Positions 18,199-28,125 of a stretch of 64,000 nt of DNA are shown here, piece by piece. Within the stretch, counting starts at the first letter, position 1. Every line of letters begins with the position of its first letter. The stretch covers positions 62,001 to 126,000 of the forward strand of contig NZ_JMQN01000018.1 of NCBI RefSeq assembly GCF_000705555.1, in the 5' to 3' direction. Origin of the DNA: Marinobacterium lacunae (GTDB taxonomy: Bacteria > Pseudomonadota > Gammaproteobacteria > Pseudomonadales > Balneatricaceae). The translations under genes and the position numbers were made by a program. The notes beneath the pieces were generated by a model. It had not been told where the DNA came from and did not search any database. It saw only the letters and a program-made list of their open reading frames with translations.

Positions 18199-18227
18199 TG
18201 GCCAGGGGCTGGCAAAAACGCTATAAT
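18199..18227 (+). promoter_or_regulatory. Candidate sigma-70 promoter of rpoD
   Basis: A perfect TATAAT at 18222-18227 lies 17 bases after a weak -35 (TGGCCA at 18199-18204), about 63 bases before the rpoD ATG. It sits in the 206-base gap between dnaG and rpoD and would allow rpoD expression independent of rpsU-dnaG. Confidence 0.45.
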
Positions 18228-18289
18228 GTCGCGCTTGATTTCACACTGCCATCAGTCATCTCTCAGCATTCACTCTTCACAGGGGTTCT

Positions 18290-20140
<1,851 letters not shown>

Positions 20141-20162
20141 AGTCCTTCCAATTCAAACTATT

Positions 20163-20195
20163 GCGCCAATGTTACCGCACCGGTATCATTGGCGC
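20163..20195 (+). terminator. Hairpin behind rpoD
   Basis: GCGCCAATG at 20163-20171 pairs with CATTGGCGC at 20187-20195. A second inner stem (TACCG with CGGTA) extends it to 14 pairs with one mismatch around a CAC loop. The following bases are TCCTCTT, a poor T-run. It lies between the rpoD stop and the tRNA gene, so it may act as the rpoD terminator or as an RNA-processing signal. Confidence 0.6.
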
Positions 20196-20203
20196 TCCTC
20201 TTA

Positions 20204-20280
20204 GGGCCTATAGCTCAGTTGGTCAGAGCAGTGGACTCATAATCCATTGGTCGCAGGTTCAAGTCCTGCTGGGCCCACCA
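20204..20280 (+). tRNA. tRNA-Ile2 (anticodon CAU, lysidine-modified)
   Basis: A 77-base cloverleaf. Acceptor GGGCCTA pairs with TGGGCCC; the D arm is AGCTCAGTTGGTCAGAGC; the anticodon loop CTCATAA is closed by GTGGA/TCCAT; the T arm is GCAGGTTCAAGTCCTGC; CCA is encoded. The CAU anticodon alone would say Met. The D and T arms and the position right after rpoD match the E. coli ileX arrangement, so it is more likely the AUA-decoding Ile tRNA needing TilS lysidine. An elongator Met tRNA is the alternative. Confidence 0.85.
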
Positions 20281-20456
20281 ATATTTTCAAACACTTAGCT
20301 CACCTCACCACTACCTATAACGGGCAAAGTGTCCACCATCCCAACGCGGGCCAAACCGCACCACGCCGCTCACGCTAGAGCATGAGTCAGAGCAGCAATT
20401 CGGTATCGGAGTTATGTCGACAAGGCTATGCCGGACAAATGTATGGGCTGGCTAGA

Positions 20457-21167
20457 TTATTCGTTACACCACTTTCGCTGCGCTAGCAGCGCAGGGTCGA
20501 GGGCAGCACAAAGCTCATTGTATAGGCCCGCACGCTTGGCGAGATCCTGCAACACACGGGCACGCTGAGGGGAGTGGCGAAGAGTACGCTCAAGCGATTC
20601 CCAGGTAGACGCCTTCTGTTCAGGGTTCAGCTGAGGCCAGGTGATCATGCCGACCTCAGCCAGCTGCGCCTGCACATTCATCCGCCAGGGGCCGAGCTTA
20701 AACGCCTGAACCAGTGCTTGATCGAACTCATCATCGAATTGCAGTAAACGCAGTTTAATGAAGGCCAACTGCGTCCAGGTATAGGGCCACAAGGGTCGCG
20801 CCTTAACCGAAGCCCGGTAACCTTCCAACGCACGCTCCCTGCTTGCCTGCGCGCTATCTGCACCAAATGGCTGACTCAGATAGCGCCATTCGTAGACACG
20901 TCCCAAGCGATCCCAGTAGTCACCGTTGGTGCCCGGAACCAAACTCACTGAACGTTCTGCCGCCGCCTGTGCCGCCTGCCAGGCGGGCTCTGATGGCGGT
21001 GTCTTTTTGCTACTCCAGTCGCGCAAAAACATTTCGGCTTGAGCCGATGAAACGCCTGCCAGAAAGTAGGTCACCGATAGGTATAGCATCGGCAAACACA
21101 GCAGGAGCAACAGCACGCAGAAAGGCTTGCGCCAAGGAAGTTCAACCGGACGGCGGGATGAGGACAT
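20457..21167 (-). CDS. VpsP-like polysaccharide biosynthesis protein
   Basis: A 236-residue protein with one N-terminal membrane helix (FCVLLLLLCLPMLYLSVTYFL) and a periplasmic alpha-helical region with TPR-like spacing (PGTNGDYWDRLGRVYEWRYL, then RPLWPYTWTQLAFIKLRLLQ). It resembles VpsP of the Vibrio vps-II operon, whose exact role is unknown. The start ATG overlaps the stop of the PHP phosphatase gene (TAATG). It is the last gene of the export operon 26504-20457. The 176 bases between it and the tRNA hold nothing I can identify. Confidence 0.7.
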   Translation of the reverse strand: MSSSRRPVELPWRKPFCVLLLLLCLPMLYLSVTYFLAGVSSAQAEMFLRDWSSKKTPPSEPAWQAAQAAAERSVSLVPGTNGDYWDRLGRVYEWRYLSQPFGADSAQASRERALEGYRASVKARPLWPYTWTQLAFIKLRLLQFDDEFDQALVQAFKLGPWRMNVQAQLAEVGMITWPQLNPEQKASTWESLERTLRHSPQRARVLQDLAKRAGLYNELCAALDPALLAQRKWCNE

Positions 21168-21898
21168 TAGCTGAAATGTACCTGAGCAATTGACCAAGGA
21201 TTCGTCGTGACAAGCTCTGCCGCTTTTTTATCACCCAACAACTGGGCGGCCACTTTTACCCCCTCGCGCAGTATGGGGGGGCGGTGCTCGACGTTATGAG
21301 CATCCGTTGCCAGTACTGTCACGCGATCTTCCGCAAGCAGCTGGTGCGCTAACGCCTCAGCAGCTTCACCAAAGCGACCAGCTACTGAGGCTGCCGTGAC
21401 CTGTAGCAGGCACCCCTGAGTCAAAAAAGGCTTTAACTTGGAGGGCGTTTTCATCAGCGCCTTGTTGCGCTCGGGATGGGCGATCATCGGCAGTATCTTA
21501 CGGTCGATCAACCACTGCGTTAAACGCTCGGCCCCGAAAGGTATCTCTCCGTGAGGAAACTCAAGCAGGAGCACCTTACGCCCCTGCCACTCCCCAAGAA
21601 AAGGGATCGCCTGCCGGGCAACGCCCTCCATCAATTCAAGCCCGAAGCGCACCTCGGCAGCGGACGATACGCTCAGCTTTATTCCGGCGTTAATCAAGCC
21701 ACTGCGAAACGCCTCAAGCGCGGGTTGAATCGTGTCAGGCGAGTTGTCATAACGCCCGGGATGAATATGGGGAGTGCAGACCAGATGCGTGATGCCGTCA
21801 CCGACCGCAATACGGGCCAGCTCAAGCGACTTGCCAAGATCTTCCGCCCCGTCATCGATACCGGGCAGAAGATGATTGTGCAGATCCACCATCCCCAT
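21167..21898 (-). CDS. CpsB/CapC-type tyrosine-protein phosphatase (PHP fold)
   Basis: A 243-residue PHP-domain metalloenzyme with metal-binding motifs DLHNHLLPGIDDGAEDLGKS, VCTPHIHPGRYDNSP, IAHPERNKALMKTPS and LATDAHNVEHRPP. CpsB/YwqE-type enzymes dephosphorylate the tyrosine cluster of the capsule chain-length kinase. Here the Wzc-like kinase gene ends five bases before this start, so it is the probable substrate. It plays the part that the low-molecular-weight phosphatase Wzb plays in E. coli. Confidence 0.9.
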   Translation of the reverse strand: MGMVDLHNHLLPGIDDGAEDLGKSLELARIAVGDGITHLVCTPHIHPGRYDNSPDTIQPALEAFRSGLINAGIKLSVSSAAEVRFGLELMEGVARQAIPFLGEWQGRKVLLLEFPHGEIPFGAERLTQWLIDRKILPMIAHPERNKALMKTPSKLKPFLTQGCLLQVTAASVAGRFGEAAEALAHQLLAEDRVTVLATDAHNVEHRPPILREGVKVAAQLLGDKKAAELVTTNPWSIAQVHFS

Positions 21899-21903
21899 AG
21901 ACC

Positions 21904-24144
21904 TTAGGCCTCTTTCGTTGAGCCACTATAACCGTAGTAGTCGTAGTAACCACCGTAGTTATAGCCATATTTCTTCGCTTTCTTCACATCGACCTGGTTC
22001 AGCACAACGCCGGTCACCGGTGCGTTGTTCTGTAACAGCTGACCAACACCGCGCTTCGCCAACGGAATCGCGGTGGATTCAGACTTGATCACGTAGATCA
22101 ACGCATTCGCGTGCGTCGACAGCACCAGCGCGTCGCTCACCGCCTGAGTCGGCGGCGAGTCGATGATGATGCGGTCATAGCGACTTTCCAGTACCTGCAA
22201 CGCCTTGGCAAAACGCTGCGAAGACAGCAACTCAAGCGGATTTGGCGGTACAGTACCGGCCGAGATGATATCCACATCGCCCTCAACCGACTTGATGCAG
22301 TCCTCAAGTTTGGCAGTACCGGCCACCAAGTTTGCTAGACCGGGCGTACCGACCGGGAACTCAAAGTTCTTGGCAACAGTCGGCCTGCGCATGTCGGCAT
22401 CGATCAGCAGCACCTTTTCCATCTGCGCCATGGCAAATGCCAGGTTCGCTGCAACAGAACTTTTACCTTCACCCGGAATGGATGACGTCACGACCAGCAC
22501 CTTGTGTGGGTTATCCAGACCGGAGAGCACCACACCGGTGCGGATGGTACGGATCGACTCGGTAAACGCCTTGTCGCCATCATTCAACACCATACGCGCC
22601 ACATCAGTACGCTGCTTGCCTTTGAGCATCGGCAGAATACCAAGCACCGGCAGGTTGAGCTTGCCCTCGACATCTTCCGTGCTCTTGAAGGTGTTGTTCA
22701 GGAACTCAAGCAGCAACACCATACCGATGCCCGCCATCATGGCCAACAAGCCGGCGATCGCGACAATCAACGACTTCTTAGGCTTCACCGGATCTTCCGG
22801 CACTACCGCCGGATCAACGATTCGAGCATTAACGGCCTCGAAATCCGATGTAGCAGAGGTCTCTTTCAGACGCGTCATGAACGTATCGTACAGGGAGCGG
22901 TTGCTATCGACCTCGCGCTGCAGTTCGCGCAGCTTGAACTCTTTACGCTTGATATCCTGAATCTGCTCCTTGTTGCGGTTAAAGGAGCCCTGCAGCGAGC
23001 GCTCGTTAGCGGTTGCCAGCTGATATTCACGCTCGATTGAAGCCACCACCTGCTCAACTTGCGAGCGCAGGTTGGCGCTTGCAGCGGACAGTTCGGTATT
23101 GGCCGAGATCATTTTCGGGTGTTTCGGTCCGTAACGGCGCGACAGCTCCTGCACCTTGGACCGGGCCCGCCCCTCCTCTGCCTTGAACTGCTGCACGAGC
23201 GGGTTACTCAGTACAGCCGGCACGGTTGCCAAACGCTCCCAACCAGCGCTCTTCATCGACGCAACCTGTCGATACTGGCTCTCGGCCTCGGCACGGCTTC
23301 TACGGGCGTCAATCAGACGATCACCTGTCTGTGACAACTCGCCACCGGCAACGGTGGTTACACCCTCAAGATCAACCAGATTCTCCGCTTCACGAAACGC
23401 CTGCAGATTACGCTCAGACTCCTGAAGCTTGGATTTAAGCGTCGATAGACGCTCATTCATCCAGTTCGTTGCCGTCTGGGTCATGTCCAACTTGGCTTCA
23501 AGCTGACTTTCGATATAGGCGTTGGCCAGTGCATTCGCCGCCTGAGCCGCCAACGCTGCATCCGCCATTTCTACCTCGACCTTTACCAGCTGCGTCTTCA
23601 TAACCGGTGAAATAGTCGTACGCTCCATGAACGCCAGAACCACCCTGTCGAAGATCTGCGCTTCCGTCAGTTCATCAGACGCCTCGAAATCGGCGGGCGT
23701 TGCAATGGGCAGCCATTTGCGAATATCAAACGACTTGAGCATGCCACTGATATCGATCAGCGGTTCGGGCTGCTGGCGCGGGTCCAGTTCCGGGTGAGTC
23801 GTCAGGTTTAGCTCTCGTACAACGCGCTCTGCGAGTTCCCGGGACTTAAGCAGTTCGAACTGCGTCTGAAGGTATTCGTTGCTACCACCGTCGAGCCCGT
23901 AAATATCTTCGATCGACACGGCCTTGGCCGCCTTTTGCTCGATCAATAGCGTTGATACACCCTTGTAGATAGGGGTCACGCTCAATACCACCAGCGCTGC
24001 GAGCATCATCACGACCAGCGTGAGCGTAATAATGCTCCATTTACGGCGCCAAATTGTCTGCCACAGCTGCAACAGATCGATCTCATCATCCACTATGCGC
24101 TGAGCCAGTGACGCCCTTTCCTGTTGGTTGAAACCTGTATCCAT
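21904..24144 (-). CDS. Wzc-like polysaccharide co-polymerase / tyrosine autokinase
   Basis: A 746-residue inner-membrane protein. The N-terminal Wzz domain is flanked by membrane helices (WSIITLTLVVMMLAALVVLS near residue 35 and SLIVAIAGLLAMMAGIGMVL near 460) with a long periplasmic coiled coil between. The C-terminal BY-kinase domain has Walker A VTSSIPGEGKSSVAANLAFA, Walker A' LLIDADMRRPT and Walker B IIIDSPP. It ends with a tyrosine cluster (YGYNYGGYYDYYGYSG) that is autophosphorylated. It controls polymer length and export through cycling with the PHP phosphatase. It is the VpsO counterpart in this Vps-like block. Confidence 0.93.
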   Translation of the reverse strand: MDTGFNQQERASLAQRIVDDEIDLLQLWQTIWRRKWSIITLTLVVMMLAALVVLSVTPIYKGVSTLLIEQKAAKAVSIEDIYGLDGGSNEYLQTQFELLKSRELAERVVRELNLTTHPELDPRQQPEPLIDISGMLKSFDIRKWLPIATPADFEASDELTEAQIFDRVVLAFMERTTISPVMKTQLVKVEVEMADAALAAQAANALANAYIESQLEAKLDMTQTATNWMNERLSTLKSKLQESERNLQAFREAENLVDLEGVTTVAGGELSQTGDRLIDARRSRAEAESQYRQVASMKSAGWERLATVPAVLSNPLVQQFKAEEGRARSKVQELSRRYGPKHPKMISANTELSAASANLRSQVEQVVASIEREYQLATANERSLQGSFNRNKEQIQDIKRKEFKLRELQREVDSNRSLYDTFMTRLKETSATSDFEAVNARIVDPAVVPEDPVKPKKSLIVAIAGLLAMMAGIGMVLLLEFLNNTFKSTEDVEGKLNLPVLGILPMLKGKQRTDVARMVLNDGDKAFTESIRTIRTGVVLSGLDNPHKVLVVTSSIPGEGKSSVAANLAFAMAQMEKVLLIDADMRRPTVAKNFEFPVGTPGLANLVAGTAKLEDCIKSVEGDVDIISAGTVPPNPLELLSSQRFAKALQVLESRYDRIIIDSPPTQAVSDALVLSTHANALIYVIKSESTAIPLAKRGVGQLLQNNAPVTGVVLNQVDVKKAKKYGYNYGGYYDYYGYSGSTKEA

Positions 24145-24146
24145 AA

Positions 24147-24689
24147 TCAGAAGAAGCTCTGTTCGATAGTGATGATATCGCCTGGCGCGATCCTGGTATC
24201 CAAGTCAGCGTTAAACGTGCGCTTGTCGTTGCCGTTTTCGCGGATAATCGACATTTTGCTCTTTGACGCCCGCTCAGTAAAACCACCGGCCAGGGCAATC
24301 GCCTTGCGCAGGGTTAGCCCCGGTTTGAACGGGTAGCCACCGGGCTCTTTAACCTCACCGTTCACGAAGAAATCGCGGTATTCCAGAATACTGACGGACA
24401 CCTTGGGGTCGATCAGGTAGTCACCTTTCAAGCCCTTGATAATCCGCTGTTCCAACTCTGCGGCGGTTAACCCCAGTGCGCGGACCTCGCCCAAAAACGG
24501 GTATGAAAACGTACCGGCATCGGTCATGCGAAGCTGCTCAAAACTGAGATCCTCTTCACCGAATACATTGATGCTAATGACATCACCCGAACCAAGCCGA
24601 TACTGGCTATCACCGGCCGACCACGCATTAACGGAAAGGATGGAAAGCGAAAGCAGCACCAGTACACGCGCTAGCAAACGTTGAATCAT
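24147..24689 (-). CDS. Wza-like polysaccharide export protein
   Basis: A 180-residue secreted protein with a signal peptide (about residues 1-25, ending NAWSAG). It has the Poly_export domain (YRLGSGDVISINVFGEEDLS; GLTAAELEQRII) followed by one SLBB-like domain (FVNGEVKEPGGYPFKPGLTL). It is far shorter than E. coli Wza and lacks the C-terminal helix that crosses the outer membrane, so the beta-barrel encoded just upstream probably provides the outer-membrane pore. It corresponds to VpsN. I see no lipobox Cys in the signal peptide. Confidence 0.88.
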   Translation of the reverse strand: MIQRLLARVLVLLSLSILSVNAWSAGDSQYRLGSGDVISINVFGEEDLSFEQLRMTDAGTFSYPFLGEVRALGLTAAELEQRIIKGLKGDYLIDPKVSVSILEYRDFFVNGEVKEPGGYPFKPGLTLRKAIALAGGFTERASKSKMSIIRENGNDKRTFNADLDTRIAPGDIITIEQSFF

Positions 24690-24718
24690 CTTATATCTGC
24701 CTCAAACATCTTTACGAC

Positions 24719-24746
24719 AAAAGGGGGAGACAAGCTCCCCCTTTTT
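24719..24746 (-). terminator. Strong hairpin between the beta-barrel and Wza-like genes
   Basis: AAAAGGGGGAG pairs perfectly with CTCCCCCTTTT around a five-base loop. On the minus strand it is followed by TTTT. It has the form of an intrinsic terminator on either strand. It lies between two genes of what otherwise looks like one operon, so it probably reduces read-through and lets the leading genes be expressed more strongly than the export genes. Confidence 0.8.
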
Positions 24747-24771
24747 CAAGCGGCAATCTGAGAGACTGCGC

Positions 24772-25935
24772 TTACAGCCCCATGGTCAGCTTTACCTGAT
24801 ACAGGTTGCGATCGTAAGACTCGCCCGCGACGTTAGAATCGACATCCTTGTACTGGTAACCCACGCCGACGCTCATCCAGCGACGCAGTTCATAGGTCAA
24901 GCCAGCGCCGATGCGGTTAGTATCGTCTTCGCGATCATTCTCGTAGTCTTCATTGATGAAGGTATAGTTAAGATCGGACGACAGGTAAGATGACCACTCG
25001 TGGTTCCAGCCCAAGCTTGTGCTGGTGGTATCGATGTAGTTCTCAGCCCCTTCGGAGCCTTCCTCGAAACCACGACGCGTCTGCAGGGTAAAGGTTGAGT
25101 AGGTACGCGGAGCCCAGGTGACCCCCACTTCCCACATGCTCTTATCAGCGTCATCTTTGGACGCATCATCGAACTCTTTCTCACCCCAACCAAACTTGGC
25201 AGTACCGCTGGTTTTGGCCGTTGCATCCCAGGTCACACCGACGAGGTAAGCCGTCGCATCGCTATCAAGGGTAGAGCTGCTCGACTCGTAATCGTAATCG
25301 GTATAACGCACCTCGGCCAAAGCACGGGTTTTAGGCGCTACACGGTAGTAAGCCGTGGCCGAAAGGCTGGTGGTATCGCGCTCCTGATCGTCGTTCAGGC
25401 CGCCCTTGTTGTCGTAGCGCTTCCACTCCTGGTTCGCGCCGAACTCCAGCTGCATTTTGGCAGACTGGGCTCCATAGCCGTACACACCACCAATGTTATA
25501 GGTATGGTACTTGTCATTGACACCATCGATTTCGGTATCGGCCGTCTCTTCAACCTTGTCATAACCGGCATTCAGATCCAGACGGCTGCGCGAGGTGAAC
25601 TCCATGTGCGCATCCAGATCCAGATGATGGTCAACGTTGTCATCATTGCGGAATGAATGATACGTTTCACTGTTGAGCGAGTAGGTTACCGAATACAGAT
25701 TCACACGATCTTTCGCCGCCAGGACAAAGGTCGGGGTGATGCTGGTAATCCATGAGGAGTCTTCATTGGTGCCAACTTCACGGAAGTTGTCATCATAACG
25801 CTCGGAGAGTTCGAGGGTCGGGGTGAACTGAACCCCACCCAGATCGATCGATGCCGCTTCAATAGCCAGTGCATTGCCGCTGGTCGCCAGCAATACGGAC
25901 ACGCTCAGAGTGTTCAGTGCAAAATTTTTACGCAT
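24772..25935 (-). CDS. Outer-membrane beta-barrel protein, VpsM-like
   Basis: A 387-residue protein with a signal peptide (MRKNFALNTLSVSVLLATSG, cleavage near NALA). The rest alternates polar and aromatic residues in beta-hairpin fashion with many short Asp/Glu-rich turns. It ends in a C-terminal strand (YQVKLTMGL), though not with the classical terminal Phe. It is related to the outer-membrane barrels of Vps-type exopolysaccharide operons and would form the export channel with the short Wza-like protein. I chose ATG 25935 because the earlier in-frame codons precede the signal peptide. Confidence 0.8.
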   Translation of the reverse strand: MRKNFALNTLSVSVLLATSGNALAIEAASIDLGGVQFTPTLELSERYDDNFREVGTNEDSSWITSITPTFVLAAKDRVNLYSVTYSLNSETYHSFRNDDNVDHHLDLDAHMEFTSRSRLDLNAGYDKVEETADTEIDGVNDKYHTYNIGGVYGYGAQSAKMQLEFGANQEWKRYDNKGGLNDDQERDTTSLSATAYYRVAPKTRALAEVRYTDYDYESSSSTLDSDATAYLVGVTWDATAKTSGTAKFGWGEKEFDDASKDDADKSMWEVGVTWAPRTYSTFTLQTRRGFEEGSEGAENYIDTTSTSLGWNHEWSSYLSSDLNYTFINEDYENDREDDTNRIGAGLTYELRRWMSVGVGYQYKDVDSNVAGESYDRNLYQVKLTMGL

Positions 25936-26012
25936 GGCAGAAAGCCCTTTCTCTACTGTTCCATTCAGGTTTCTGGCACTCCCTGTTACCAGGAGCGCAA
26001 TCGAAAATTCGA

Positions 26013-26504
26013 TCAAGTGTTCGGGCTGGCGGAACCGTTACCCCCGTTATCAGAGGGTGTATTCGTCGTGTTCACAACAGTGGTGTCACCATCTGAGGAG
26101 TTGTCCCCGTCGTTCGAGAGAGACGCCACCGCTTTGTCGACACTGCTGTTGATATCATCGGTTTTGGTCGGAGCAGCAGCTGCTGCTGCAGTCTTGATGG
26201 TATCAGCCTGATCGGGTGCAACCTTGGCGGCTTCGGTGGCAATGGCAACCGCATAATCAGGCGCGGCAGTTACCGCTGCCTTGATCGCCGCTTCGATTGC
26301 AACAGCATCATCACCCAGACCTTTCACGACTTCTGCAACGGCATCGGCAATCGCCGCGCCTTCGGCAGCTTTCACCTGATCCGCTACCGCCTGAGACATC
26401 TGCACGCCTGCCGCTTTCAACGCATTCAGTGTGGCTTCGTCAGCCATTGCGGAACCGGATGCCAAAGCAACCGCCATGGTGAGAGCAGAAAGAGTTTTAC
26501 GCAT
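26013..26504 (-). CDS. Secreted alanine-rich repeat protein of unknown function
   Basis: A 163-residue protein with a clear signal peptide (MRKTLSALTMAVALASGSAM, cleavage near ADE). Residues 25-115 are Ala-rich and predicted helical. They contain three degenerate repeats, each ending in AAPDYAVAI, VAPDQADTI or AAPTKTDDI. The C-terminal 45 residues are rich in Asn, Ser, Asp, Thr and Gly, with no Cys. I do not recognise a characterised family. It is the first gene after the probable sigma-54 promoter and has a strong GGGGGAAG ribosome site. It leads the exopolysaccharide export genes, so a matrix or export accessory role is plausible but not shown. Confidence 0.7.
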   Translation of the reverse strand: MRKTLSALTMAVALASGSAMADEATLNALKAAGVQMSQAVADQVKAAEGAAIADAVAEVVKGLGDDAVAIEAAIKAAVTAAPDYAVAIATEAAKVAPDQADTIKTAAAAAAPTKTDDINSSVDKAVASLSNDGDNSSDGDTTVVNTTNTPSDNGGNGSASPNT

Positions 26505-26584
26505 GATAACTTCCCCCGAGATTTTGTTTTCCAGCGTATAAGGCAGGCGTTGAGCCCGGTGATCCCTAAATATCCTTTTTGCGG

Positions 26585-26600
26585 TGCAACGACAGCACCA
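26585..26600 (-). promoter_or_regulatory. Probable sigma-54 promoter of the exopolysaccharide export operon
   Basis: The minus-strand sequence TGGTGCTGTCGTTGCA fits the sigma-54 pattern TGGCAC-N5-TTGCA. The invariant GG and GC have the right spacing and only the C and A of the first hexamer are changed. Transcription would start near 26574, giving a leader of about 70 bases before the ATG at 26504. Sigma-54 control is known for the syp polysaccharide genes of Vibrio fischeri; here it is inference from the site. Confidence 0.5.
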
Positions 26601-26607
26601 TAAAACG

Positions 26608-26613
26608 TATAAT
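26608..26613 (+). promoter_or_regulatory. Candidate -10 element for the O-antigen ligase transcript
   Basis: A perfect TATAAT lies on the plus strand, 17 bases after a weak TGCAAC (26585-26590) that overlaps the sigma-54 site of the opposite strand. It would start a leader of about 160 bases that contains the terminator-like hairpin at 26641-26666. Confidence 0.35.
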
Positions 26614-26640
26614 CCGCTGATTTTATGAGCTTGTCGCTTA

Positions 26641-26666
26641 AATGGCCAGTTAACAGGCCATTTTTT
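26641..26666 (+). terminator. Intrinsic terminator in the leader of the O-antigen ligase gene
   Basis: AATGGCC pairs with GGCCATT around an eight-base loop and is followed directly by a T-run (TTTTTT in total at 26661-26666). It is oriented for plus-strand transcription but lies upstream of the plus-strand gene at 26779 with no coding sequence before it. It therefore looks like an attenuator or the end of a very short RNA. Confidence 0.65.
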
Positions 26667-26691
26667 ATGCCGCCTGTGCGACATAATATGC

Positions 26692-26734
26692 GCTCGGAAC
26701 CAAGCGAGCTATCTGTAAGGGTCGGCCCCTACAG
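26692..26734 (+). other. Two further leader hairpins before the O-antigen ligase gene
   Basis: GCTCG (26692-26696) pairs with CGAGC (26705-26709). CTGTA-GGG and CCC-TACAG (26713-26734) form a second stem with one mismatch. They follow the terminator hairpin in the same untranslated leader. I do not recognise a known riboswitch. Confidence 0.4.
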
Positions 26735-26778
26735 GAAAACGTTTAACCCAAAATGAAAGCCAGGGAGCAGTCAATTAC

Positions 26779-28125
26779 ATGAATCAGGTACGTTCACCCC
26801 TTGAGTCAACCCTGATCTTCTTTACCCTGGTACTGCTGGTGTGGGTCCCATTGCCGAGCGGCAGCAACAGCGATTGGGCTAAAGCACTGTTCTGTATCGT
26901 CGCAACTTTACTGACCGGCTGCTGGGCAGCGATGCAGCTTAACAAAGCTACGACGCACAACCGGGCACTCAAGCCCGCCCTACCCCTGTTTATGTTGCTT
27001 CTCGCCACCCAAGTCTGGGTCGCGTTGCAATGGGCGCTTGGCATTACAGCCGACTCAGGCTCCACGCTGCAAAACCTGATGCTCGGGCTTGGCTACAGCT
27101 TTCTGTTTATCCTGATCGTCGGCCTTTTCCATACCCGCAAGCGTCTGACACTGCTGATCAGCGTGCTGCTGGTCAGCGGTACCCTACAAGCGTTCTATGG
27201 CACGCTGATGACGCTATCCGGACTCGAATGGCTGCTGTTCAAACCCAAGGAGTATTATCTTGGGGTAGCCACCGGCACCTACGTTAACCGCAACCATCTG
27301 GCCGGCTATTTGGTGATGACACTTGGGCTGGGCATCGGGTTGCTGATGGCACTTCGCGATGGCGCGCCACTGCATTGGCGCAACGTGCTGGAGATGCTGA
27401 TGGGGCCGAAAGCCCGTCTGCGTCTGGCGCTGGTGATCATGGTTATTGCCCTGGTGATGACCCGCTCACGCATGGGCAACACCGCCTTTTTCGCTTCACT
27501 GCTCGTCATCGGCGGCATTTTCGTACTACTAAACAAAGAACACCGGGTTCGCAACAGCCTGATACTGGCCAGCCTGATCCTGATCGACGTTCTGGTGATC
27601 AGTCAGTTCTTTGGTTTGGATAGACTCAAAGATCGACTTATCAATACGCGTGTCGAGAATGTGGTTGAAAACGGCGAGGTTGTCGCGCGTAAAAACGAGG
27701 TGCGTCTGGACGTGTTTGAGTATGGCTGGGAGCAGTTCATCGAGAAGCCTATAACAGGCTTTGGCGCTGGCAGTTTCGAATCAAGTTTTCAAACCTACCC
27801 TGGGCCAGAGATCCAGCTTCACTTTGACCATGCCCATAATGACTACCTACAGTTCGCCATCGAGTATGGGATGATCGGATGGCTAATGCTTGGTTTGTTC
27901 GTCATCGGCGCATTACGTCACGCACTCAAAGCACTCTGGCACCGGGAATCCTGGTATCGAAGCGGTATAGGGTTTGGTGCCTCCATGGCGATGCTCGGGA
28001 TACTGATTCATTCAGCAACGGATTTTAACCTTCAGATTCCGGCCAACGCTGCGACATTCGTAACAGTCGCCGCCATCGCCGTGCTGGCGGGTAATCATCG
28101 AAAATCCCGCTCACATACGACCTAA
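26779..28125 (+). CDS. O-antigen ligase / Wzy-type polymerase family membrane protein
   Basis: A 448-residue polytopic membrane protein with about ten to twelve helices. A large periplasmic loop near residues 290-365 contains PITGFGAGSFESSF and HFDHAHNDYLQFAIEYGMIG, the Wzy_C signature shared by WaaL ligases and Wzy polymerases. It is divergent from the export operon and separated from it by a 274-base regulatory region. Given the neighbours it more likely polymerises the exopolysaccharide repeat unit than ligates O-antigen, but sequence alone cannot decide. Its stop overlaps the convergent VanZ gene by four bases. Confidence 0.85.
   Translation: MNQVRSPLESTLIFFTLVLLVWVPLPSGSNSDWAKALFCIVATLLTGCWAAMQLNKATTHNRALKPALPLFMLLLATQVWVALQWALGITADSGSTLQNLMLGLGYSFLFILIVGLFHTRKRLTLLISVLLVSGTLQAFYGTLMTLSGLEWLLFKPKEYYLGVATGTYVNRNHLAGYLVMTLGLGIGLLMALRDGAPLHWRNVLEMLMGPKARLRLALVIMVIALVMTRSRMGNTAFFASLLVIGGIFVLLNKEHRVRNSLILASLILIDVLVISQFFGLDRLKDRLINTRVENVVENGEVVARKNEVRLDVFEYGWEQFIEKPITGFGAGSFESSFQTYPGPEIQLHFDHAHNDYLQFAIEYGMIGWLMLGLFVIGALRHALKALWHRESWYRSGIGFGASMAMLGILIHSATDFNLQIPANAATFVTVAAIAVLAGNHRKSRSHTT

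Noticed and set aside
20204-20280. Annotation as elongator tRNA-Met because of the CAU anticodon
   Set aside because: The arm sequences and position after rpoD fit the lysidine-type tRNA-Ile2 better. I keep Met as the alternative in the feature.
22205-22960. Long plus-strand frames opposite the Wzc-like kinase gene
   Set aside because: Antisense shadows: Ser/Arg-rich, no motifs, no ribosome sites, and fully covered by a well-supported minus-strand gene.
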